From Capnocytophaga ochracea DSM 7271 (GTDB lineage Bacteria; Bacteroidota; Bacteroidia; Flavobacteriales; Flavobacteriaceae): a stretch of DNA of 64,000 nucleotides. The position numbers and the translations under genes were made by a program. Shown here piece by piece: positions 36,504-45,206 of this stretch (its first letter is position 1; each line of letters starts with the position of its first letter). The notes under the pieces were generated by a model. The model was not told the origin of the DNA and searched no databases. It saw only the letters and a list, made by a program, of their open reading frames with translations. The stretch is taken from positions 2,483,001-2,547,000 of the forward strand of contig NC_013162.1 in NCBI RefSeq assembly GCF_000023285.1, given 5' to 3'.

Positions 36504-37337
36504 CTACTTACAATCAGCATCTAAATAATCTGGAAGGTATGAAGTATCCTTATTAGCATCACAATCAGGATAAGTTACCACGCCATATTCATTACGCACA
36601 ATCTCATTTATAGAAGGTTTACCATCGTGATCGTGGTCGGCACGACGTGTAGCAATAAGTCTTACTGTAAAAATTAAAGGTGAATAAGCAGGTATTTTAG
36701 CTTGGCTGTTATTGAAATAGCCTAAACCTGAAGGAATAAAGAAAACTCCAACTCCTCCATCAGTAGGAGCATTTAGAGTACCATCGCTATTATTTGTAAG
36801 TCCTGTAGCCGATGCTCTTAGTTGAGCTACACCCTCCCTAAAACCTCTAATAGTACCTGAAGGCTTGTTGGTAACAATATTACCTATAAGATCTATCCAA
36901 TTAGAAGTAGATTGTGTTGTTGTTTCATCAAATACACTTAAATCTAATAATTGTCCTTTATAATTCACATATACTGAATCAGCAATAGTAGTGGTAGTTC
37001 CTGTCCCCTCTTGCAAAATAAGATAGTAAAGCGTATGACGTACAAGAGTATTATTAGCATCATAGACATCTAATTCCAATCGTTTTAGCTTGCTATCATT
37101 GAAGATAGACGCTGTAGTACTAGAGGTTGTTGCAAAGGTAACCGTTTCAGAAATAGCAGTTGTTGCTGAAAAAGTGTAAGTATGCGTTTTCAAGAATGTT
37201 TCAATACTTTGATTATTCTCATTTCTCACCTCTGTAACATCACGTGGAGGTGTTATATTAGAGTTTTCATTTTTCTTACACGAAACAGCAAATAGTAAAC
37301 CTATTGTGCTAATAGTAAATATAAATTTATTCATCAT
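36504..37337 (-). CDS. FKBP-type peptidyl-prolyl isomerase lipoprotein
   Basis: This is a predicted lipoprotein (lipobox LLFAVSC, Cys20) with an FKBP domain. YVNYKGQLLDLSVFDETTTQ (near 125-145) is the usual start of the FKBP fold, and GTIRGFREGVAQLRASATG (near 161) its second part. GVGVFFIPSGLGYFNNSQAKIPAYSPLIFTV (near 195-226, in two stretches) is the F-I-P-S-x-L-A-Y-like end. The tail HDHDGKPSINEIVRNEYG with DCDANKDTSYLPDYLDADC has Asp-rich loops that could bind calcium. Related flavobacterial proteins (GldI type) assist gliding or secretion, but orthology is not shown. pssA follows after 1 bp. Confidence 0.85.
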   Translation of the reverse strand: MMNKFIFTISTIGLLFAVSCKKNENSNITPPRDVTEVRNENNQSIETFLKTHTYTFSATTAISETVTFATTSSTTASIFNDSKLKRLELDVYDANNTLVRHTLYYLILQEGTGTTTTIADSVYVNYKGQLLDLSVFDETTTQSTSNWIDLIGNIVTNKPSGTIRGFREGVAQLRASATGLTNNSDGTLNAPTDGGVGVFFIPSGLGYFNNSQAKIPAYSPLIFTVRLIATRRADHDHDGKPSINEIVRNEYGVVTYPDCDANKDTSYLPDYLDADCK

Positions 37338-37380
37338 ATAAAATTTCTTTATTTCTTAGTATAAGATATAATTAATTTAT

Positions 37381-37388
37381 TATTTTTG
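37381..37388 (+). promoter_or_regulatory. -7 box of the S4-domain gene promoter
   Basis: TATTTTTG, a TAnnTTTG match, 30 bp upstream of the start. The -33 region is AT-rich without a clear TTTG. Confidence 0.5.
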
Positions 37389-37418
37389 CACTTATTATTT
37401 TTCTAAAATCACAAAAGA

Positions 37419-37805
37419 ATGCGAATTGATAAGTACTTATGGTGTGTGCGTTACTTCAAAACACGTAATATAGCTACTGAAGCCTGCAAAAAAGGACACA
37501 TCAAAGTGAATGGTGAGACTACAAAACCCTCAAGAGAAATTTACAAAAACGACCAAATAGTAGTGCGTAAGAACCAAATCAACTACCAAATAGAGGTCTT
37601 AGATATCCCTGAGAGCCGTGTGGGGGCTAAGTTAGTAGACCTTTATCGCCAAGACAACACGCCACCTGAGGCTTTTGAACAAGCCGAAATACAAAAACTT
37701 GCGCAAGACTATTATCGCGAGAAAGGTGAAGGTCGCCCTACTAAAAAAGACCGCCGTGCTATTGATAATCTCTTGAATGACTTTCAAGAAGATAATGAAT
37801 TATAG
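37419..37805 (+). CDS. S4-domain RNA-binding protein (Hsp15 type)
   Basis: This 128-residue protein has an S4 RNA-binding domain at its N-terminus: MRIDKYLWCVRYFKTRNIAT, then KKGHIKVNGETTKPSREI and NDQIVVRK. A basic C-terminal tail (YYREKGEGRPTKKDRRAIDN) is typical of Hsp15/HslR, which binds free 50S subunits carrying a stalled nascent chain. Bacteroidota homologues share this layout. It is monocistronic and overlaps the end of the fused E1 gene on the other strand by 6 bp. Confidence 0.9.
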   Translation: MRIDKYLWCVRYFKTRNIATEACKKGHIKVNGETTKPSREIYKNDQIVVRKNQINYQIEVLDIPESRVGAKLVDLYRQDNTPPEAFEQAEIQKLAQDYYREKGEGRPTKKDRRAIDNLLNDFQEDNEL

Positions 37806-40145
37806 CAAGGTTGGATATTTTTCAGGATTAGCTTCGTGCATTATACTGTATATCTTCTCAATAATGCTATCGGCATTAGGTTTAGAAAAGTAATCACCAT
37901 CAGTAGCATACGCTGGACGATGTTCTCCTGCTGCTAAGGTTTGTGGCGCACTGTCCAAATACTGATAAGCATTTTGTTCTTCTACTATCTTCTGCAAAAT
38001 ATATGCCGAAGTAGCTCCAGGCATATCTTCGTCTACTACTAATAGTCGATTGGTTTTCTGTATACTCTTCACTATATCATGACGCACATCGAATGGTGCT
38101 AAGGATTGTGCATCTATAATCTCTATATCAATACCCATAGAGGCTAACTCATCGGCAACTTCACATACGATGCGCAAAGTAGAGCCATAAGATACGACTG
38201 TAATATCTTTTCCTTCACGAAGTGTTTCGACTACTCCAATAGGCGTTTTGAACTCGGTGAGATTCGTAGGCATTGGTTCTTTCAGACGGTAACCATTAAG
38301 ACATTCCACCACTACCGCAGGTTGATTACCTTCTAAGAGTGTATTGTAGAATCCTGCTGCCTTCACCATATTACGAGGAGTAAGAATACAAACCCCACGA
38401 AGAGAGTGCAACAATACCCCCATAGGAGAACCAGCATGCCATATTCCTTCCAAACGATGCCCACGTGTGCGCACAATGAGCGGTGCCAACTGACGACCAA
38501 AGGTACGATAATGTAAGGTTGCTAAATCGTCACTGAGGGTCTGTAGCCCATAGAGAATATAATCTAAGTACTGAATTTCGGCAATAGGACGTAAACCACG
38601 CATAGCCAAGCCTATTCCTTGTCCTACGATAGTCGATTCACGAATACCTGTATCAGCTACTTTTATAGCTCCGTGTTTCTTTTGTAAACCTTCCAAACCT
38701 TGGTTTACATCGCCTATATTACCTACATCTTCGCCAAATATCAAAAGGTTAGGATACTTGGTAAGTAATGCATCAAAGTTCTCACGTAAGATCAGTCTTG
38801 CATCAACAAGTTTAGCATCTGGTTCATATATAGGAGCTACTTCTGCTATTTTCATAACATTATGAGTTCCTTCAGTATACAAGTGTTTGCTATACTTAGG
38901 TTCATTAGTTGCTATATAGTTAGTTATCCAAGTACGTAAGTTCGATACTTCTTTATTCTCTTTTAAGAACTGTCGCAATGCTTTACGTGCTACATTCATT
39001 ATTACCTTACGAGAAAGAGTTGGAATCTGAGATAGTTCAGTAGCAAAGATAGTTTTAGGTTGTATGCTATTGAGTAATTGTAAAAGTTCCTTGCGTTCTG
39101 TTTCCATAGGTTTCATATACGCTTCCCAAGCTTTTTTCTTGCCATCACGTACACGCTTTTTAGCTGCTTCTTCTATTGTCTGCAATTCCTCTTCAGTAGC
39201 ATATCCTTTCGCTAATATCCATTCACGCATTTTGGTAATACAGTCGAAATCCTTTTCCCATTGCAAACGTTCAGCACTTTTATAACGTTCGTGAGAGCCT
39301 GAGGTAGAGTGCCCTTGGGGTTGTGTAAGTTCTTTTACGTGTACCAACACAGGCACGTGCTCTTTACGAGCAATTCTAGCTGCTTTTTGATAAATATCAT
39401 ACAAAGTGGGATAATCCCAACCTTTAGCAACGAATATCTCAAAGCCTTTGTGGTTGGCATCTCGCTGGAAGCCTTTCATCACTTCAGAGATACTTTCTTT
39501 GGTAGTGTGGTATTCCTTAGGGACTGAAATGCCATATTCGTCGTCCCAAACCGAAATTACCATTGGCACTTGCATTACGCCCGCAGCATTAAGAGTTTCA
39601 AAAAAGTGTCCTTCACTGGTGCTTGCATTACCAATAGTACCCCAAGCTACTTCATTACCGTGATTTGAGAAGCCTTTACTTTCAGCATTCGGTAACTCAC
39701 GATATACTTTAGAGGCTTGCGCTAAACCTAATAAACGAGGCATCTGCCCTGCAGTACACGATATATCGCTACTACTATTCTTTTGTTTTAATAAATCTTT
39801 CCAATTTCCCTCTTCATCTAAACTATGAGTAGCAAAGTGTCCACCCATTTGGCGTCCGGCACTGGTGGGGTCTGCTTTTATATCAGCGTGAGCATACAGT
39901 CCAGCAAAGAAATTTTCAACTGTATGTACCCCAAGAGCCATCATAAGGGTTTGGTCTCGATAATAACCACTCCGAAAGTCTCCATACTGAAAGGCTCTCG
40001 CCATTGCTACTTGGGGGACTTCTTTCCCATCACCAAAAATACCAAATTTTGCTTTACCAGTAAGCACTTCTTTCTTTCCCATCAAGCTACATTCTCTACT
40101 GAGAACAGCGATGCCATAGTCTTCTAAAACATCTTCTTTTTTCAT
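37800..40145 (-). CDS. Fused 2-oxoacid dehydrogenase E1 (alpha + beta), thiamine-diphosphate dependent
   Basis: This 781-residue protein joins E1-alpha (about 1-420) and E1-beta (about 430-781) of a branched-chain or pyruvate-type 2-oxoacid dehydrogenase complex. The alpha half has the ThDP/Mg region GNASTSEGHFFETLNAAG (near 178) followed by WDDEYGISVP, where canonical enzymes have GDG...NN. I recall the same substitution in other fused Bacteroidota proteins. The phosphorylation-loop-like GHSTSGSHERYKS is near 275. The beta half has the catalytic Glu in LLIFGEDVGNIG (near 468). No E2 or E3 gene is adjacent. The substrate is probably a branched-chain 2-oxo acid or pyruvate. It has a clean promoter. 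Confidence 0.9.
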   Translation of the reverse strand: MKKEDVLEDYGIAVLSRECSLMGKKEVLTGKAKFGIFGDGKEVPQVAMARAFQYGDFRSGYYRDQTLMMALGVHTVENFFAGLYAHADIKADPTSAGRQMGGHFATHSLDEEGNWKDLLKQKNSSSDISCTAGQMPRLLGLAQASKVYRELPNAESKGFSNHGNEVAWGTIGNASTSEGHFFETLNAAGVMQVPMVISVWDDEYGISVPKEYHTTKESISEVMKGFQRDANHKGFEIFVAKGWDYPTLYDIYQKAARIARKEHVPVLVHVKELTQPQGHSTSGSHERYKSAERLQWEKDFDCITKMREWILAKGYATEEELQTIEEAAKKRVRDGKKKAWEAYMKPMETERKELLQLLNSIQPKTIFATELSQIPTLSRKVIMNVARKALRQFLKENKEVSNLRTWITNYIATNEPKYSKHLYTEGTHNVMKIAEVAPIYEPDAKLVDARLILRENFDALLTKYPNLLIFGEDVGNIGDVNQGLEGLQKKHGAIKVADTGIRESTIVGQGIGLAMRGLRPIAEIQYLDYILYGLQTLSDDLATLHYRTFGRQLAPLIVRTRGHRLEGIWHAGSPMGVLLHSLRGVCILTPRNMVKAAGFYNTLLEGNQPAVVVECLNGYRLKEPMPTNLTEFKTPIGVVETLREGKDITVVSYGSTLRIVCEVADELASMGIDIEIIDAQSLAPFDVRHDIVKSIQKTNRLLVVDEDMPGATSAYILQKIVEEQNAYQYLDSAPQTLAAGEHRPAYATDGDYFSKPNADSIIEKIYSIMHEANPEKYPTLL

Positions 40146-40212
40146 TGGTTATATCTTAAAATAATATTTGTTTTATTTCACAATCGTTTTTGTTTTGTTA
40201 TAAAAACTCGGG

Positions 40213-40243
40213 CAAATGTATTACTTTTTTTTAAATATACAAA
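40213..40243 (-). promoter_or_regulatory. Promoter of the fused E1 gene
   Basis: On the minus strand: TTTG (40243-40240), a 19-bp spacer, and TACATTTG (40220-40213). The leader is about 65 nt. Confidence 0.75.
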
Positions 40244-40263
40244 CATAATACAGTTTTTATTTT

Positions 40264-40271
40264 TACTTTTG
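40264..40271 (+). promoter_or_regulatory. Possible -7 box upstream of the FAH-family gene
   Basis: TACTTTTG, 277 bp before the next gene. It could start a long leader or a small RNA. The -33 region is T-rich only. Confidence 0.4.
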
Positions 40272-40548
40272 CAATCTATAAGCTGTATTTCAGTAATGGG
40301 AAATCATTGCATATGAAGCGTATTCTTATCTCGATAAACTATTTTTTAAATTGAACAAATAGGTGTTTTGTTACTTTAAAACCTCTCACAGATTTTATTA
40401 AACCTTTCCCAAAGGAAAGAAAACCAAATTATAAATAATAAAGAAAGGTGCTTTTTGTCTCATAGACCTTATTCCTAAGAAGGAATTGTAACAACGTAAA
40501 AGCGATTGAAAAATAGTATTTTTATATCAAACTCACATTAAAATAAAT

Positions 40549-41160
40549 ATGAAAATTATTTGTATAGGTAAAAATTACCGCGAGACTATCGAAATATTTG
40601 ATAAAACAACGGTTCAGCCCATAGTGGTATTTATGAAGCCTGATACGGCTATTCACAATCTTGAGATTCCTTACTACATTCCTGATTTTACAAAGGATTT
40701 ACACTACGAAATAGAGTTAGTACTCAAAATCAACCAGAATGGAAAGTGCATTTCGGAAAAATTTGCACATAAGTATTACGACGAGATTGCGGTGGGCATT
40801 GACTTTACCGCTTGCGACCTGCAAGCGGAATTGAGCCAAAAAGGACTACCGTGGGAGCTAGCGAAGGCTTTTGATGGCTCAGCTATCGTAGGGAAGTTTG
40901 TCTCTAAAGAAACAATTGAGAGTTCTTCCTCTATTCAGTTTCACTTAGATAAAAATGGCTCTACTGTACAAGAGGGCAATACGACACAAATGCTTAGAAG
41001 CTTTGACGTTATCATCTCGGAGGTATCTCAGTTCTTTACCCTTCGCAAAGGCGACCTTATCTTTACGGGAACACCTAAAGGTGCAGGGAGAGTAGCAACA
41101 GGTAATGTGTTAGAAGGATTTTTAATGGGAGAGAAAGGATTTAGTTTGAAAATTAGATAA
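40549..41160 (+). CDS. Fumarylacetoacetate hydrolase (FAH) family protein
   Basis: This 203-residue enzyme of the FAH fold hydrolyses or decarboxylates a 2,4-dioxo or acylpyruvate compound. The metal ligands are visible: Glu in LHYEIELVLKI (near 62-72) and the Asp of GIDFTACDLQAEL (near 85). LPWELAKAFDGSAIVG (near 104) and LIFTGTPKGAGRV (near 170) are family signatures. The short length is the FAHD1/acylpyruvase type (a C-terminal domain alone). The exact substrate is unknown; oxaloacetate decarboxylase or acylpyruvase are candidates. It is monocistronic. Confidence 0.9.
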   Translation: MKIICIGKNYRETIEIFDKTTVQPIVVFMKPDTAIHNLEIPYYIPDFTKDLHYEIELVLKINQNGKCISEKFAHKYYDEIAVGIDFTACDLQAELSQKGLPWELAKAFDGSAIVGKFVSKETIESSSSIQFHLDKNGSTVQEGNTTQMLRSFDVIISEVSQFFTLRKGDLIFTGTPKGAGRVATGNVLEGFLMGEKGFSLKIR

Positions 41161-41258
41161 TTTGGAAATTAGCAAATTTAACGATTAGCCCTAGAAGCCC
41201 CGAAGCCAGTGAATGCTTGAAGCTCGCTATCTGAAAAAGGTTGTAGCGCGACAAACAA
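41161..41258. repeat. Short intergenic repeats (A/T repeat and GC-rich fragments)
   Basis: AATTAGCAAATTT (41166-41180) matches the A/T dispersed repeat. GTTGTAGCGCGACAA near 41233 resembles the GTCGTAGCACGAC hairpin module of the 28.9 and 59.8 kb repeats. Nothing coding is seen. Confidence 0.4.
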
Positions 41259-42035
41259 TTAAAAATCGGATTGTACAGCTTTGATGAGTTCATCGTTATT
41301 CTTGAATTTTACAAAGGCACCATTCTTGAAGTAGGAAATGTGTCCGGTTTCTTCAGAAACGACTAAGGCAGTAGCGTCTGTTTTTTCGGTGATAGAAATG
41401 GCGGCACGATGACGCAAACCATAGCGTTTAGGCAAGTTGATTTCACTTGCAACAGGCAGTATTACCCTTGTAGCTATAATATGATTACCCTTTATCACAA
41501 TGGCTCCATCGTGTAGCGGACTATTCTTATAAAAGATACTTTCGATAATAGGCTCGGAGAACTCTATATTCACCTTGTCGCCAGTTTGGGTTACAAAGTC
41601 GAGAGGCATATTGTGTTCCAAAACAATAAGTGCCCCTGTATTGGTACTGGCTAACTTCTGACATACATTTATCAAACTCTCAATATTAAGCAGAATTTCC
41701 TTCTCTTTGAAGAAGTGAAAAGCACGGTGTAACTTGTTGCGCGCAGTGATATTGGTAGAACCAATGGTGAGCAAGAAGCGACGTATTTCCTGCTGGAATA
41801 CAACTATCAGTGCGAAGACTCCTACCCCAATGAACTGACCTAATATACTACTAAGCAACTGCATTTGCAAAGCTTCGGTAATCTTCCATATCAAGTAGAT
41901 AATCACAATACCCATAAAAATATTAATGGCTACCGTGCCTCGAATCAATCGGTAGAGGTAGTACAGGAGAGCTGCAAACAGCACTATGTCAATCGCATCG
42001 ACGATTGTAAAGTCTAAAATATCGAATAGTTTCAT
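41259..42035 (-). CDS. cdaA: Diadenylate cyclase (c-di-AMP synthase), CdaA type
   Basis: This membrane-bound enzyme makes cyclic di-AMP from two ATP. Three N-terminal membrane helices (residues 10-85) precede the DAC domain. The catalytic motifs are HDGAIVIKGN (DGA at 176-178) and LRHRAAIS (RHR at 208-210), both intact, followed by the Glu in VVSEETG. Length (258 aa) is usual for CdaA. It overlaps folP by 4 bp, a coupling to folate synthesis that recurs in Bacteroidota. No CdaR or glmM gene is adjacent, unlike in Firmicutes. Confidence 0.95.
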   Translation of the reverse strand: MKLFDILDFTIVDAIDIVLFAALLYYLYRLIRGTVAINIFMGIVIIYLIWKITEALQMQLLSSILGQFIGVGVFALIVVFQQEIRRFLLTIGSTNITARNKLHRAFHFFKEKEILLNIESLINVCQKLASTNTGALIVLEHNMPLDFVTQTGDKVNIEFSEPIIESIFYKNSPLHDGAIVIKGNHIIATRVILPVASEINLPKRYGLRHRAAISITEKTDATALVVSEETGHISYFKNGAFVKFKNNDELIKAVQSDF

Positions 42036-42850
42036 TGTATTTTTTCAAAGAGTGTTACACATTCTTTAGCTTCTTTTACATCGTGTACCCGCAAAATGTG
42101 TGCCCCTTTCATCAGGGCTATGGTATTGACTACTGTCGTAGCATTCAGCGCACCAGCAGGGTCAGTTTCTAACAATTTGTACAACATCGACTTGCGGGAA
42201 AAACCTACCAATAGCGGACAACCAAAGCTATGGAATAGCTCTAAGTGCTTCAACACTTCGTAATTCTGGTCTAAGGTTTTAGAGAAACCAAAGCCTACAT
42301 CTACTATAAAATCGTTAATCCCCGCTTGCAAAGCTAAAGCTTTGCGCTCAGAAAAATAGTAGCGCATATCACTGATGATATCCTTATAATCAGTGTGCTG
42401 TTGCATTGTTTGGGGTGTACCTACGAGGTGCATCGCAATATAAGGCACCTGAAATTGCGCTACTGTAGCCAACATCTGCTCATCTAAGAGTCCGGCAGAA
42501 ATATCATTGATAATACAAGCCCCTTCTAAGAGCGATTGGCGTGCTACCTCACTGCGGAAAGTATCTACCGAGATACGTATCTCGGGGAAATGTTGCACCA
42601 AAGAGCGCACTACGGGCACTACCCTACTGAGTTCTTCGGTTTGTGAGACTTCGGGTGCATTGGGGCGGGTGCTATAACCACCCACATCAATAAAATCTGC
42701 GCCCTGAGCGAGCATTGTTTCTGCGCGTTGTAAGAGTGTTTTTTCGGTTACACGACTTCCTTCGTAGAAAGAGTCGGGGGTATGATTAAGGATTCCCATC
42801 ACTCGCGGGGTATCCATAGAGAGAAGCTCTCCTTTACAGTTTATTGTCAT
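42032..42850 (-). CDS. folP: Dihydropteroate synthase
   Basis: FolP joins p-aminobenzoate to the pterin diphosphate in folate synthesis and is the sulfonamide target. The signature GILNHTPDSFYEGS is at residues 19-32, DVGGYSTRPNA near 56, SVDTFRSEVA near 98, IINDISAG near 113 and DVGFGFSKTLDQN near 194. SRKSMLYKLL (near 221) provides the conserved S-R-K phosphate-binding residues. Length (272 aa) is normal. It is followed by cdaA with a 4-bp overlap, so the two are translationally coupled. Confidence 0.96.
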   Translation of the reverse strand: MTINCKGELLSMDTPRVMGILNHTPDSFYEGSRVTEKTLLQRAETMLAQGADFIDVGGYSTRPNAPEVSQTEELSRVVPVVRSLVQHFPEIRISVDTFRSEVARQSLLEGACIINDISAGLLDEQMLATVAQFQVPYIAMHLVGTPQTMQQHTDYKDIISDMRYYFSERKALALQAGINDFIVDVGFGFSKTLDQNYEVLKHLELFHSFGCPLLVGFSRKSMLYKLLETDPAGALNATTVVNTIALMKGAHILRVHDVKEAKECVTLFEKIQ

Positions 42851-42875
42851 TAATTATTAGTTATTAGTCGTTAGA

Positions 42876-44294
42876 TTAGCAGTCGGCCATATTTACAGCT
42901 ACCGCTAAGCCCCCTTCTGAGGTTTCTTTGTATTTAGAGTTCATATCTTTGGCAGTTTGCCACATAGTATTGATAACCTTGTCTAAGGGCACTTTCGCAT
43001 TCTTAGGGTCGGTTTCGATAGCCAATTCGGCAGCGTTAATTGCTTTGATTGCCCCCATAGCATTGCGCTCGATACAAGGGATTTGCACCAATCCGCCAAT
43101 AGGGTCGCAAGTAAGCCCCAAGTGGTGTTCCATTGCTATTTCGGCAGCGATGAGTACCTGCTCCGGAGAACCACCCAAGAGTTCGCAGAGCGCACCTGCC
43201 GCCATTGCGGAAGATACACCTATTTCGGCTTGACAACCGCCCATAGCTGCTGAGATGGTTGCTCCTTTTTTGAAGAGACTGCCTATTTCGCCCGCTACCA
43301 ATAGGAATTGCTGAATCTGCTCCTCGGTAGCTTGTTGGTTTTCGATGGTTATGTAGTAGAGTAGCACGGCGGGAATCACCCCTGCACTACCATTGGTAGG
43401 TGCCGTAACTACACGCCCCAACGAAGCATTCACTTCATTAACTGCCAGCGAAAAACAACTTACCCATTTAAGGATTTCGCGAAACTTGATATTCGTTTTC
43501 TTGATAGAGTTCAGCCAATTCTCTGGACTATCGTAGGTTACTACCCCTATGAGGTTCTTGTGGATATCATAAGCACGACGGCGCACGTGTAAACCGCCAG
43601 GGAGTACACCCTCGGTATGACAACCTATATAAGTACATTCCAACATAGTATGCCATATACGCATCAGTTCGCTATGGATTTGCTCCTCAGTACGCAAGGC
43701 TTTTTCGTTTTCATAGACGATTTCGGATATTTTCTTTCCTTCTTGGCAACAATAGCTAATGAGCTGCTCAGCTTTATCAATAGGAAAAGGGAAATTTCGC
43801 TGAGTATCTTCCTTGGCTGTTGCTTGTTCTCCTTCTTTTACTATAAAACCACCTCCTACTGAGTAGAAAGTAGAAGCATAACTGAACCCCTCGCCTTCAG
43901 CTGTAAAAGTAAGACCATTGGGGTGAAAAGGCAAAAAATCTCTATTGAAAATAATGTCTTCCTTAGGATTGAAGCTAATGATGCTCTCATTGCCCAAATA
44001 GAGCTCTTGATTATTAGTAATAGCCGTAATAATCACATCTAAACTCTCGATAGGCACATACTCAGGGTCGGCACCACTGAGACCTAACATTACTGCCAAA
44101 TCGGTAGCGTGACCTTTGCCTGTGAGAGAGAGTGAGCCGTATAAATCTACGTGCACTTTGGTTGTGCGGGTTAGGAGGTGCTTCTCTCTCAATTCTTTGA
44201 GGAAAGCCTCAGCAGCACGCCAAGGACCTAAAGTGTGAGAGCTGGAAGGACCTACCCCTATTTTTAGCATATCGAATACACTTATCTGCTCCAT
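42876..44294 (-). CDS. sdaA: L-serine ammonia-lyase (iron-sulfur, single chain)
   Basis: This enzyme deaminates L-serine to pyruvate with a [4Fe-4S] cluster. I choose the ATG at 44294 ([20 protein letters not shown]); the frame is open 75 bp further up, but that part translates an intergenic A/T repeat. The beta domain with [16 protein letters not shown] is N-terminal. The alpha domain with [12 protein letters not shown] and [17 protein letters not shown] follows, supplying cluster Cys residues. Length is 472 aa, the fused single-chain form. It has its own promoter. folP begins 26 bp after the stop, so a joint transcript is possible. Confidence 0.95.
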   Translation of the reverse strand: MEQISVFDMLKIGVGPSSSHTLGPWRAAEAFLKELREKHLLTRTTKVHVDLYGSLSLTGKGHATDLAVMLGLSGADPEYVPIESLDVIITAITNNQELYLGNESIISFNPKEDIIFNRDFLPFHPNGLTFTAEGEGFSYASTFYSVGGGFIVKEGEQATAKEDTQRNFPFPIDKAEQLISYCCQEGKKISEIVYENEKALRTEEQIHSELMRIWHTMLECTYIGCHTEGVLPGGLHVRRRAYDIHKNLIGVVTYDSPENWLNSIKKTNIKFREILKWVSCFSLAVNEVNASLGRVVTAPTNGSAGVIPAVLLYYITIENQQATEEQIQQFLLVAGEIGSLFKKGATISAAMGGCQAEIGVSSAMAAGALCELLGGSPEQVLIAAEIAMEHHLGLTCDPIGGLVQIPCIERNAMGAIKAINAAELAIETDPKNAKVPLDKVINTMWQTAKDMNSKYKETSEGGLAVAVNMADC

Positions 44295-44322
44295 TTTTTC
44301 GTTATAAGACTTTATAAGAATG

Positions 44323-44354
44323 CAAAAATAGAGAGAAATTAGCAAATTAGCAAA
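44323..44354 (-). promoter_or_regulatory. Promoter of sdaA
   Basis: On the minus strand: TTTG (44354-44351), a 20-bp spacer, and TATTTTTG (44330-44323), 29 bp before the chosen start. Its -33 element lies in an A/T repeat. Confidence 0.7.
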
Positions 44355-44368
44355 TTTGAAAATTAGCA
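44338..44368. repeat. A/T-rich dispersed repeat (AATTAGCAAATT type)
   Basis: Several AATTAGCAAATT-type units, related to those at 28.8, 41.17 and 58.5 kb. Confidence 0.6.
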
Positions 44369-44496
44369 TATTAGATAAAACACACTAAATTAGTGAAGTA
44401 AAAGAAGTATAGCTTGGCTGTAGAAATTGAACAAAAATGATTAATAAAATTTCCTCTAAACCTCTAACGAAGAATCAGTGGACAGAATATCTACTT

Positions 44497-45090
44497 ACAA
44501 GGAGAGGGAGTATAGTAACGGAAAAAGTAAGACGAACAGAATATCCTCTCCCCAATCACATACTCTCCTATTCGGAGACTTCTCCCAAGGAGAGGGAGTG
44601 TAGTAACGGAAAAAGTAAGACGAACAATGAACGGTGCGAGCCACACGGGCAGATAAACAAATAACGAAGAAAAGACGAAGAAAAGACGAACAAATGACGA
44701 ACAAATGACGAACAAAAGACGAACAAAAGACGGTGCGAGCCACACGGGCAGATAAACAAATAACGAAGAAAAGACGAAGAAAAGACGAACAAATGACGAA
44801 CAAATGACGAACAAAAGACGAACAAAAGACGGTGCGAGCCACACGGGCAGATAAACAAATAACGAAGAAAAGACGAAGAAAAGACGAACAAATGACGAAC
44901 AAATGACGAACAAAAGACGAACAAAAGACGGTGCGAGCCACACGGGCAGATAAACAAATAACGAAGAAAAGACGAACAAATGACGAAGGAAGAGTGGTGC
45001 TAAAGCAAAGGGAAGTTAAAGCTAAGAGAGAGTTAAAAAAGAGTATATTGGTGGATTTCAACTTTGGTAAAGTGCAAGATGAAAATCCGC
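44497..45090 (-). repeat. Composite repeat, copy 3, with a 99-bp higher-order tandem unit
   Basis: Read on the minus strand, this has the lead block (near 45060-45085, ACTTTACCAAAGTTGAAAT), a T/C block and then the 11-mer/22-bp-module array. GGTGCGAG begins at 44633, 44732, 44831 and 44930, so the unit is exactly 99 bp: seven 11-mers plus the 22-bp module. The array ends in two copies of a CCGTTACTACA/CTCCCTCTCC block (44497-44630), as at 59.7 kb. Because 99 is divisible by 3 and the units contain no stop, all minus-strand frames stay open. These ORFs are artefacts. Confidence 0.88.
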
Positions 45091-45146
45091 AGACCAATTC
45101 TGATAGACTACAAAAACAAAGAACAAAATAATTATTTCAGAATTTA

Positions 45147-45176
45147 TTGCTAATTGTTAATTATTTCGTATCTTTG
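45147..45176 (+). promoter_or_regulatory. Promoter of the AsmA-like gene
   Basis: TTG (45147-45149), a 19-bp spacer, and TATCTTTG (45169-45176), 30 bp before the chosen start. Confidence 0.75.
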
Positions 45177-45206
45177 CACTCAGAAAACATAATTGCTAAA
45201 ACACGA

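Larger units (their letters stand above)
40146..40548. other. Divergent intergenic region E1 / FAH-family gene
   Basis: These 403 bp hold the E1 promoter and a plus-strand TACTTTTG box at 40264-40271. From that box to the FAH gene (start 40549) there would be a leader of about 270 nt with only very short ORFs. No known riboswitch motif was recognised. Confidence 0.6.

Noticed and set aside
44633-44938. CRISPR array with 99-bp period
   Set aside because: The intervals are identical repeats, not unique spacers, and the period resolves into 11-bp units.
44491-45131. Several overlapping ORFs of 66-200 codons on both strands, rich in FVRLLFV-like repeats
   Set aside because: They are translations of the 99-bp repeat, whose length is divisible by 3 and which lacks stops. 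Three minus-strand frames are open at once and there is no promoter or start context.
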